Shown piece after piece: positions 16,023-21,503 of a DNA stretch of 21,503 bases; within the stretch, counting starts at the first letter, position 1; the number at the start of each line of letters is the position of its first letter. The stretch is from Pseudomonadota bacterium. GTDB lineage: Bacteria > Myxococcota_A > Polyangia > Fen-1088. Location: assembly GCA_023438785.1 (NCBI GenBank), contig JAEXQJ010000325.1, forward strand, positions 1 through 21,503. The letters are read 5' to 3'. Both the position numbers and the translations under genes were made by a program. The notes under the pieces are model-generated. The model had not been told where the DNA came from, ran no database searches, and saw only the letters and a list, made by a program, of their open reading frames with translations.

Positions 16023-17374
16023 GGGACGCATCCCTGCCGCGAAGGGCACCCGCGAGGCAGCTCGACGATGAATGTGCTGCCCGCGTCGGGGATGCTGTCC
16101 ACCTTGACGCGTCCGCCGTGGGCCTGAACGATGCTGCCCACGATAAAGAGACCCAATCCGTGACCCGCGGCTGTCTGGTCGGGAATGCGCGCGAAGGGCT
16201 CGAAAATACGGTCGCGGTCCTCGGGCGAGATCCCCTTGCCCTGGTCCTTGACCGACAGCCGAGCCCAGTCGCCGGTCTCCTCGATGCTGACCGACACCGG
16301 TCGACCCTGGCCATACTTGAGCGCGTTGGACAGCAGGTTGGTGGCCACCTGCTCGATGCGCAGAGGATCCCACAGCCCGGATGCCGTGCCCGGGTTCACG
16401 GTCAGCTCGACGTTGGCCTGGTCATAGCTGTCGCGCAGGCGAGCTGCGGCTCTGTGTACCAACTCCCCCAACTCGACAGGGCGGCGCTCCAAAGCCAGGG
16501 TGCCCGATTTCAGGCGTGACAGGTCGAGGACACTGCGCACCAGCTCGTTCATCTGCCCCACGCAGTCCTCCAGTCGCTCGATCTCGTCGTCCAAACGTGG
16601 TCCGCTCAGAGAGCCGCGACCCTGTAGGCGCTTCATGATCTGCACCCGCAGTGACAGGGTGGAGAGCGGGGTCTTGAGATCGTGCGACGCGATGGAGAGA
16701 AAGCGCGTCCAGGCGTTCGCCATGGCGCGTTCGCGAAGGTGAGCGCGCCAGACCACCACGCCTGCCAGGGCGACGGCCGACGTCGTCACCGCGGCCAGCG
16801 AGAGCAGCTCGTAACGGGCGCGGGCCTGGGCTGACCTCGAGGCCTGCGTCGCGGCCTCGAAATCGTGTGCGCGGTCGTCAGAGAGCGCTCGGATGGCTTG
16901 TTGCACAACGTCTCGGCGGGGCATGACTTCCTCGGAGAAGAGGGCGTACAAGTCGGGCTGGTTGCGCATCTGCATGGCCTGGTCCACGGCGGCCGCATGC
17001 GCTCTCTCCTCGGCGATGATCCGGTCGAGCAGGGGGGCTTCGTCCGGCGCGACCTGCGAACGCATGATCCGGGCGCCCGAGAGGAAGGCGTCCCGGTGTT
17101 CCTCGGCGCGCTGCTTGAACTCGGGTTCTCCGGTCAGCCAGTAGCCGCGATTGGCCGCGCTGGACTGTGCGAACTCCGTGCGCAGACGCTCGACCTGGAG
17201 CATCTCGTGAGCGGCCGTGTTGCGGACCTCCGCGGCGCGAGCAATTTCACGCTGGGCCATCAGCGAGGCCCCACCCAAGCCCAGGATGGCCGCCAGACAA
17301 GCCGCGAAAACCACCCAGACGAGGCTGGTCAAGCGGGACGCCGGTCCGTTGTCTTTCACATCTCGCCCGCGCAC
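16001..17374 (-). CDS. Orphan membrane sensor histidine kinase, CHASE3-like sensor
   Basis: This is a 457-residue kinase. TM1 is at about 16-39 and TM2 at about 188-209. The helical segment between them (about 40-187, with AANRGYWLTGEPEF) resembles CHASE3-type sensors. The H-box is SIASHDLKTPL with phospho-acceptor H231. The ATPase domain has the N-box VATNLLSNALKYG (N350), G1 DQGKGIS (377-383), FEPF (391-394) and G2 GHGLGLFIV (404-412). All catalytic residues are present, so it should be active. No response regulator is adjacent. The start is GTG 17374 or, five codons in, GTG 17359, which has a weak GGGCGAG upstream; there is no in-frame ATG near. It is convergent with the polysaccharide operon and divergent from the rhodanese gene. 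Confidence 0.93.
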   Translation of the reverse strand: MRGRDVKDNGPASRLTSLVWVVFAACLAAILGLGGASLMAQREIARAAEVRNTAAHEMLQVERLRTEFAQSSAANRGYWLTGEPEFKQRAEEHRDAFLSGARIMRSQVAPDEAPLLDRIIAEERAHAAAVDQAMQMRNQPDLYALFSEEVMPRRDVVQQAIRALSDDRAHDFEAATQASRSAQARARYELLSLAAVTTSAVALAGVVVWRAHLRERAMANAWTRFLSIASHDLKTPLSTLSLRVQIMKRLQGRGSLSGPRLDDEIERLEDCVGQMNELVRSVLDLSRLKSGTLALERRPVELGELVHRAAARLRDSYDQANVELTVNPGTASGLWDPLRIEQVATNLLSNALKYGQGRPVSVSIEETGDWARLSVKDQGKGISPEDRDRIFEPFARIPDQTAAGHGLGLFIVGSIVQAHGGRVKVDSIPDAGSTFIVELPRGCPSRQGCVPVGARAS

Positions 17375-17430
17375 GATTCACAATGCATGGCCTCGATTCA
17401 ACTCAGATGCAAAGGCTTCGCGCTGATTCG
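17375..17430. repeat. Phased GATTCA/G direct repeats in the kinase/rhodanese divergent gap
   Basis: GATTCA occurs at 17375-17380 and 17395-17400, and GATTCG at 17425-17430. The distances of 20 and 30 bases are two and three helical turns. ATGCA follows the first two copies (17383 and 17407). This could be a binding site for a regulator of the kinase or rhodanese gene. The copy nearest the kinase abuts GTG 17374. The rest of the 204-base gap shows no clear promoter. Confidence 0.3.
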
Positions 17431-17578
17431 AACGCGAGGCGCGGTGTCTGGCCACTTCACGTCCCCTGCCTGAGGCCACCGGCGGCCTGTAACCGCGGAA
17501 CCGAGAATCCATCCGGACGCCATTGGCTCAAAGGAGAAAAGCGGCGCGCCGGCCCGGACGTGCGCGCCTGGAGGTCCA

Positions 17579-17923
17579 ATGGAGACTGTGCTCGTCGTGA
17601 TGGCCGTACTCGTGGCTTTGTTTCTTCTCCCCCGCCTGCTCGGCCTGGGGCGCGCCTCGCCCACCGTCGTCAAACAGAAGATCGACGCGGGCGCCGTGAT
17701 CATCGACGTGCGCACGCCCGAGGAATTCCGTGGCGGTGCATACCCAGGGGCGCGCAACGTGCCGCTGGACGCCCTGGGCGGGCAGGTCTCGAGGCTCCCC
17801 AAAGACAAGCCCGTGATCGTCTACTGCGCCTCGGGCATGCGCAGCGCGACCGCAGCACGGCGGCTGAAACAGGCCGGCTTCCCCGACGTCGTCAACGCGG
17901 GCGCGCTCGCGCAGATGCCGTAG
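17579..17923 (+). CDS. Membrane-anchored rhodanese-like sulfurtransferase
   Basis: The 114-residue protein has an N-terminal TM anchor (about 3-21) and a single rhodanese domain. IIDVRTPEEFRGGAYPGARNVP is the usual first half (seen at 41-62). VIVYCASGMRSATAARRLKQAGF holds the active-site loop with nucleophile C83 (CASGMRS). Single-domain rhodaneses move sulfane sulfur or handle thiols and cyanide; the anchor places this domain at the membrane, side unknown. GGAGG ends 4 bases before ATG 17579. It appears monocistronic, divergent from the kinase, and 54 bases from the convergent lipoprotein gene. Confidence 0.92.
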   Translation: METVLVVMAVLVALFLLPRLLGLGRASPTVVKQKIDAGAVIIDVRTPEEFRGGAYPGARNVPLDALGGQVSRLPKDKPVIVYCASGMRSATAARRLKQAGFPDVVNAGALAQMP

Positions 17924-17977
17924 GCTGCCGCACGCGCGATGGCGTTGCCGACCCGCTCGGTGCTCGGCGAACGTGGC

Positions 17978-18619
17978 TCAGTCCAGCGACACTTCCGCTG
18001 GCTCGCCTGGCTTGACGGTCACCGGCGCGCTCAGCTTGACGGCGGGGGTCACCGCACGACTGTCCAATTCGACGATGTAGTCGCCGGGGGGCACGCTCTT
18101 GAGCGTGGCCTTGCCCGAGGCGCAGGACTCCTGCGTTTCGGCCACCACCTCGCGCGGCGATGTGTCGGGCTCGTAGATCGTGATGAAGAACGGCAACGTT
18201 ATCGAGGCGGGACACGGTCTGCCCTGGATGCTCCACGATACGACCACGTCTGATGCGCTCGGGTGAAGGGTGATCGTGACGGTCTGACCGAAGCCAGTGC
18301 TGCCGCTGACCGACATGGTGCTGCCGTAACTCTCGACTCGGGCCACGCCGTTTGCATCCAGACCTTCGCCGCGGAACGAGTAGTTGCCTTGTTCCAGAGT
18401 GCCGAGCGTGCCGCCGTTGGCGCCGCAGGGGAAGCTCGACTCCTGGCTGGTGCCGTCAGGCGCCACCCATTTGACTCGTACGGTTTCAATTCCGTTGGAG
18501 GAGCAGTCTCCCGACGCGAAGGTCCACCCGACCTCGAGAGAGCCGTTCTCGTCGCCCCCACCGCACGAAGCGGCGACGAGCACCAGCAGGAAGCCAAGGA
18601 TTCCGGTGTTTTGTTTCAT
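17978..18619 (-). CDS. Predicted lipoprotein with two beta-sandwich-like modules
   Basis: The 213-residue protein starts at ATG 18619 (MKQNTGILGF) with GGAG 7 bases upstream; the frame is open to 18796 but the extension has no support. The signal peptide ends in VAASC with lipidated C19, followed by a short GGGDENG tether. The mature part has paired segments of the carboxypeptidase-regulatory or Ig-like type: GTLEQGNYSFRGEGLDANG and SVPPGDYIVELDS. Each is preceded by a Cys-containing stretch (DCSSNG with FPCGANG; GRPCPAS with ESCASG), which suggests one disulfide per module. I do not recognise a named family. It is divergent from the YbaK-type gene across a 224-base gap. Confidence 0.8.
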   Translation of the reverse strand: MKQNTGILGFLLVLVAASCGGGDENGSLEVGWTFASGDCSSNGIETVRVKWVAPDGTSQESSFPCGANGGTLGTLEQGNYSFRGEGLDANGVARVESYGSTMSVSGSTGFGQTVTITLHPSASDVVVSWSIQGRPCPASITLPFFITIYEPDTSPREVVAETQESCASGKATLKSVPPGDYIVELDSRAVTPAVKLSAPVTVKPGEPAEVSLD

Positions 18620-18812
18620 GGCTGATCTCCGCGGCACGCGAGGTGCGACCGGACGTGGCCTCTTGTACCAGGAGTGGACGACCCGCTCAGCTCGGCCACC
18701 AGCTCGGACCGCGTTTCTTGACGATGGGCAACGTGCGCAGCAGACCCGAGCGGACGACCGGAAGCCGAGGGGACCGTGGTCGTTTGGCCGTGGCACGTGG
18801 GTAAGCTTGAGG

Positions 18813-18833
18813 TTGGGCCGTTCCGCGGCCCAA
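18813..18833 (+). promoter_or_regulatory. Leader hairpin touching the ribosome site of the YbaK-type gene
   Basis: TTGGGCCG (18813-18820) pairs perfectly with CGGCCCAA (18826-18833) across a 5-base loop. The last two stem bases are the first two of the AAGGAGG ribosome site (18832-18838). In the transcript the stem could limit ribosome access. It may equally be a DNA-binding dyad. Confidence 0.45.
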
Positions 18834-18843
18834 GGAGGGCGTT

Positions 18844-19359
18844 GTGCAAGGAGAACGCGTCAGACGATACCTGCAGGAACAGAATGTGGGGTTCGAACCG
18901 ATGGAGCATCCGCGCGCCGTGCAAGCCCAATCGGTGGCCCGCGCCGAGCACGAATCGGGATGGCGCGTGGCCAAGCCCGTCATGCTGAGGCTCGGCGGCG
19001 AGCTGGCCATGGCCGTGGTCCCGGCGCCCGTGCGTGTGGACCTAGAGAAGGTCAAGGTGGCGCTGGGGCGCGACGATGTGGAGCTGGCTGGCGAATCCGA
19101 CTACGCGCTTGCGTTTCCCGATTGTGAGCTGGGCGCCGAGCCGCCGTTCGGGAATCTGTATGGGCTACCCGTCTTCGTGGATCGCGGATTGCTCGCCGAT
19201 CCCTATTTGGTGTTCCGCGACGGGACCCATCAGGGCACCTTGAAGATCGCGATGCGCGACTACCTTCGCCTGGCCCACCCGAGTGAGCTGGACATGGGGA
19301 TTTTGCCTCCCAACCTGCCCAACGAAACCAAGCTGTGGAAGGAGCCGATCTGGGGCTAG
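18844..19359 (+). CDS. YbaK/EbsC-type aminoacyl-tRNA deacylase domain protein
   Basis: The 171-residue single-domain protein is of the YbaK/ProX editing family, which hydrolyses mischarged tRNAs such as Cys- or Ala-tRNA(Pro). Seen are the N-terminal YLQEQNVGFEPMEHPRAV, the conserved lysine in VAKPVML (K44) followed by LAMAVVPAPVRVD, and the substrate-loop signature GAEPPFGNLYGLPVFVD (97-113) matching the family's GxxxPFG. The closing part reads GTHQGTLKIAMRDYLRLAHP. The start is GTG 18844 with AAGGAGG five bases upstream. A dyad overlaps that ribosome site. Which tRNA is edited is not determined. Its stop overlaps the convergent lipoprotein gene by 4 bases. Confidence 0.9.
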   Translation: MQGERVRRYLQEQNVGFEPMEHPRAVQAQSVARAEHESGWRVAKPVMLRLGGELAMAVVPAPVRVDLEKVKVALGRDDVELAGESDYALAFPDCELGAEPPFGNLYGLPVFVDRGLLADPYLVFRDGTHQGTLKIAMRDYLRLAHPSELDMGILPPNLPNETKLWKEPIWG

Positions 19360-19682
19360 ACCTCGCGGGGAGGCAGGACGGCGAAGACGGGCGGGGCGTC
19401 GAGGCTGTCGGCCCGACTCTCCATCGACGCCGCGCGAGTCGGCGCGTCTGCGTCGTGGGGCGCGGGCAGGATGGTGTACAGGGGGGCATCCATTCTTCGA
19501 TCGGGCCCTGCCTCGCCGGAAACCGCGGTGTTCGCCGGTCCTGCACCGCTGCCGCCCGAATCGCCACCGGAGCCGCCACAGCCCGCCACGACCAATCCAA
19601 GCCCGACCGAGGTGGGGAAGACCAGGTCTCGGACCGTGTTGCAGATCAGACTCTCGATCCTGCGGACTCGTTTGCGTGCCAT
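19356..19682 (-). CDS. Small Gly/Ser-rich lipoprotein
   Basis: The 108-residue protein has a basic N-terminus (MARKRVRR), a hydrophobic segment and the lipobox VAGC with C35, followed by a GGSGGDSGGSG tether. The remainder is low-complexity (Asp/Ala/Pro/Arg) and ends in VFAVLPPREV, with no recognisable domain. ATG 19682 has GGGAGA about 6 bases upstream, which supports a real gene. The signal is longer than usual (34 residues before Cys). A structural or anchoring role is possible; function is unknown. Confidence 0.7.
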   Translation of the reverse strand: MARKRVRRIESLICNTVRDLVFPTSVGLGLVVAGCGGSGGDSGGSGAGPANTAVSGEAGPDRRMDAPLYTILPAPHDADAPTRAASMESRADSLDAPPVFAVLPPREV

Positions 19683-19851
19683 CGCGTGTCTCCCGCTGAC
19701 GATTCCTACAGCCTACTCCCGTGTGCGTTTCGTTGCGCACGACAAAGCCGAGGCTCGACCTTTCTCTGCTCGATTTCTGTTCACACCCGGGCTGTCGTGC
19801 AACGGGCAACGCGGAGATATAGGCTCGCGCGCATTCACGAAGAGGTCCCTC

Positions 19852-19985
19852 ATGATCCGTCGCGGGATCTGGCCGCCCTGATCCTGGCCGCCTGTGCCCA
19901 CCCCCGTGGCCCTCAGTCAGGAGCGGGCGAAGCCAAGGCAGCCACCAAGCCGCTGGAGGAACTGCAGCGCGACTTCATGGACTGA
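19852..19985 (+). pseudogene. Tiny lipoprotein gene, apparently frameshifted
   Basis: ATG 19852 has GAGG at 19842-19845 and reads MIRRGIWPP before a stop at 19879. The overlapping frame, starting near 19866, reads DLAALILAACAHPRG and continues to EELQRDFMD with a stop at 19985. LAAC is a good lipobox. A one-base insertion or two-base deletion near the GGG at 19864-19866 would join both into a lipoprotein of about 44 residues (MIRR then LAALILAAC). It may be a real mutation or a sequencing error. An alternative is a 62-residue product from GTG 19797 in the second frame, but that start lacks a signal-peptide-like beginning. Confidence 0.4.
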
Positions 19986-20011
19986 TTCCTTCACGCGCGC
20001 ACAGCCCGGCC

Positions 20012-20049
20012 TTGACTTGTTGTTGATACTGCAATACCAGTAGCAACAA
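20012..20049 (+). promoter_or_regulatory. Promoter with 30-base operator dyad before the Fur-family gene
   Basis: TTGTTGATACTG (20020-20031) and CAGTAGCAACAA (20038-20049) are inverted repeats matching at 11 of 12 positions around a 6-base centre. A -35 box TTGACT lies at 20012-20017, and 17 bases later TACCAG (20035-20040) is a weak -10. The dyad covers the spacer and -10, the expected place for autorepression. The transcript would start only about 8 bases before ATG 20055, which has no clear ribosome site. Confidence 0.65.
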
Positions 20050-20054
20050 GCGCT

Positions 20055-20459
20055 ATGGCCCCGGTTCCTCGAAAGACGCGACAAAAGCAGGCGGTTCAGG
20101 ACGTCTTTTCTGGCGCCGGGCGGCCGCTCAGTCCCCAGGAAGTGGTGACGCTCGCGCAAGAGGCGGTGCCTTCGCTGGGGATCGCCACCGTCTATCGAAC
20201 CATCAAGGACTTGGTGGAATCGGGGTGGTTGGTTCCCGTCTCGACTCCGGCTGGCAGCCGCTTCGAACTGGCCGAGATCGGGCACCACCATCACTTCTTT
20301 TGCCGCATGTGCACGCGCACCTTCGATATTCCGGGGTGCGTTCTCGACCTGGATCGCATGTTCCCGCGGGGATTCGTGGCTGAAGGTCACGACGTGACCA
20401 TCACCGGGAAATGCGACCTGTGCGCGAAACAGAAGAGGGAGACGACCGCGCGCCCATGA
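20055..20459 (+). CDS. Fur-family metal-responsive repressor (possibly Zur-type)
   Basis: The 134-residue protein has the winged-helix DNA-binding half (RQKQAVQDVFSGAGRPLSPQEVV, recognition helix IATVYRTIKDLVESG at 43-57). It also has the metal-binding half with HHHHFFC (77-83). Structural-zinc cysteines are present as two CxxC pairs, C83/C86 and C120/C123, and H112 lies in EGHDV. The family includes Fur (iron), Zur (zinc), PerR and others; motifs alone do not fix the metal. A zinc role is favoured only by the following His/Cys-containing protein. A strong dyad over its own promoter implies autoregulation. Its stop overlaps the next start (ATGA). Confidence 0.93.
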   Translation: MAPVPRKTRQKQAVQDVFSGAGRPLSPQEVVTLAQEAVPSLGIATVYRTIKDLVESGWLVPVSTPAGSRFELAEIGHHHHFFCRMCTRTFDIPGCVLDLDRMFPRGFVAEGHDVTITGKCDLCAKQKRETTARP

Positions 20460-20863
20460 GCATCGCAGGCCGCCACCATGGGATTCAAGCTGGCCTCTGG
20501 CGCCGATCGTTGCGCCGGGTGGGCCTAGTCATGGTCGTGCTGCTGGCCATGGCCCAGATCGGCGCGGCCGCGCACTTCGTGCTGATTCGTCACGCCCTGT
20601 CTCTGGGCCAGGCGGGGCTGGTCCACTGTGGGGACAGTGATTCGCCGGGCTCCGAGAAGGCGCCCCCCGCCCACCCCGAGGGCTGCGAGATCTTCGCTGT
20701 CCTTTGCCAGGCTTCGAGCGTCGCCACGCCCGCGGTGCAAGGCGAGGCCCCAGATGCCGTCGTTCGCGACTGGGCCCATGTGGCGCCTGACCACGACATC
20801 AGCAGGCCGTGGCCTCTCTTCATGCTGGCGCCCTCGCACTCGCCGCCTGCTGGGGCGGCCTGA
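20456..20863 (+). CDS. Small membrane or exported His/Cys-containing protein
   Basis: The 135-residue protein is translationally coupled to the Fur-family gene by an ATGA overlap (ATG 20456). It has an Arg-rich N-terminus (LWRRSLRR), one TM or signal segment (about 22-39), and then AHFVLIRHALSLGQAGLVHCG with C58, HPEGCEIFAVLC with C77 and C84, and several histidines (40, 46, 57, 73, 108, 113). I do not recognise the family with certainty; it recalls short proteins such as DUF2946 that sit beside TonB and metal-uptake genes. A metal-binding or chaperone role in the periplasm is inferred from residues and position only. The 174 bases after it show no clear promoter. Confidence 0.7.
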   Translation: MSIAGRHHGIQAGLWRRSLRRVGLVMVVLLAMAQIGAAAHFVLIRHALSLGQAGLVHCGDSDSPGSEKAPPAHPEGCEIFAVLCQASSVATPAVQGEAPDAVVRDWAHVAPDHDISRPWPLFMLAPSHSPPAGAA

Positions 20864-21037
20864 TTTCTGGGTAATCGGCGCCCAGCCGCCAGCCCATAGC
20901 CCGGCGTAGCCGTGGTCAGCGAACGCGCTCGCCTCGCGACCTGCGGTGCCCTCCAGACCATGCCTGGGCTGTGCCACCCGTGCGCCCTTTCCAAGGCGCG
21001 CCCGAATACTCACGCTTTGTTTCAAGGAAGGCCCCAC

Positions 21038-21503
21038 GTGCATCTGCGCCCGAACGAACACCGACCGACTGCCTTTCTGCGAGCCCTTGCCCTGGGCGTG
21101 GCCGTTTTCGCCTCCGTGGGCACGGCGGAGGCCCAGCCCTCCACGGCCCAAGGCGATGTGGTGTCCCCGCCCAAGGTTCTCGAGAAGGTCGCTCCGGTCA
21201 TTCCCGAAGAGACGATTATGGACCGTGAGGTCCAGGTGGTCCTCTCGGTGACCATCGCGTCGGACGGCAAGGTCGGCGATGTGACCGTGGTGACGTCGGG
21301 TGGGGACGTGCTCGACGGCGCGGCTGTGGGCGCGGTCACGCAGTGGACCTTCGCACCCGCGATCAAGGACGGAGAACCGGTTGCCAGCCGCATCCGCGTC
21401 CCCATCACCTTCGTTCCACCTTCCCCCGCGCCCCCTGTCGAGCCCTCGCCGGTCTCGCCCGCCACGGCTCCTCCCCCACCACCAGCGCCGCCTCCTCTGC
21501 CGC
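21038..21503 (+). CDS. Secreted TonB C-terminal domain protein (3' partial)
   Basis: The frame starts at GTG 21038 with AAGGAAGG 6 bases upstream and is open to the window end. A signal peptide (FLRALALGVAVFASVGTAEAQ) is followed by PPKVLEKVAPVIPE and a TonB C-terminal domain (VQVVLSVTIASDGKVGDVTVVTSGGDVLDGAAVGAVTQWTFAPA, then IRVPITF). A Pro-rich stretch begins near residue 128 (PPSPAPPVEPSP, PPPPPAPPPLP). Order is reversed from normal TonB, where the Pro-rich part precedes the C-terminal domain and the N-terminus is a membrane anchor. This order, with a cleavable signal, is what one would expect if a TonB-dependent receptor barrel follows in the same polypeptide. That part is outside the window. 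It is likely the uptake partner of the Fur-family gene. Confidence 0.85.
   Translation, partial: MHLRPNEHRPTAFLRALALGVAVFASVGTAEAQPSTAQGDVVSPPKVLEKVAPVIPEETIMDREVQVVLSVTIASDGKVGDVTVVTSGGDVLDGAAVGAVTQWTFAPAIKDGEPVASRIRVPITFVPPSPAPPVEPSPVSPATAPPPPPAPPPLP

Noticed and set aside
17924..17977. Possible terminator between the convergent rhodanese and lipoprotein genes
   Set aside because: I found no stem longer than about 5 bp and no T-run in these 54 bases.
18791..18805. TGGCACG, a perfect -24 sigma-54 half
   Set aside because: The -12 position reads TAAG instead of TTGC, so the essential GC is missing.
19705..19760. Short inverted repeat GTGCG/CGCAC in the gap upstream of the Gly/Ser lipoprotein
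   Set aside because: A 5-bp stem with an 8-base loop is expected by chance in GC-rich DNA.
20864..21037. Gap before the TonB-domain gene, searched for a second Fur-type dyad
   Set aside because: No match to the 30-base dyad or to a clear -35/-10 pair was seen; only the ribosome site AAGGAAGG is evident.

Overview
This 21.5 kb window is GC-rich and densely coded, with genes on both strands. I see no tRNA, rRNA, CRISPR array, insertion sequence or phage gene, and no gene-free stretch over 300 bases; the largest gaps are about 170-230 bases. Several features suggest a Gram-negative predator- or soil-type bacterium, most likely Myxococcota or a related former deltaproteobacterium. These are lipoproteins with Asp/Ala- or Gly/Ser-rich tails, a TolB-like propeller lipoprotein, a poly-HAMP chemoreceptor, an orphan histidine kinase and a secreted TonB C-terminal domain protein. 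The taxon is an inference; no marker gene is present.

Left part (1-7061). A secreted parallel beta-helix protein resembling GH141 glycosidases runs in from the left edge. It converges with, and overlaps by 26 bases, a ClC-type chloride transporter with paired CBS domains on the minus strand. Upstream of that, also on minus, lies a large chemoreceptor (double Cache, HAMP array, signalling hairpin). A short receiver-like protein without the phosphorylation aspartate is divergent from it.

Centre (about 7127-16022). This is the most notable region: eight same-strand genes, nearly all touching or overlapping, ended by a strong hairpin. In order they encode an outer-membrane barrel candidate, glucose-1-phosphate cytidylyltransferase (rfbF), CDP-glucose 4,6-dehydratase (rfbG), a third SDR enzyme, a periplasmic TPR protein, a cellulose-synthase-like GT2 synthase without PilZ, a membrane-anchored GH26-like hydrolase, and a propeller lipoprotein. 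Together they look like a synthase-dependent exopolysaccharide system. The synthase would polymerise and export, the TPR protein and barrel would form the envelope conduit, the hydrolase would trim, and a CDP-6-deoxy-sugar branch would supply an unusual monomer. A sigma-54-like promoter and a phased array of GTTGC boxes precede the first gene.

Right part (16001-21503). This holds an orphan membrane histidine kinase, a membrane-anchored rhodanese, two small lipoproteins and a YbaK-type aminoacyl-tRNA deacylase. It also holds a probably frameshifted tiny lipoprotein gene. The window ends with a likely metal-homeostasis set: a Fur-family repressor behind a striking 30-base dyad, an overlapping small His/Cys-containing membrane protein, and a TonB C-terminal domain protein that runs off the edge.
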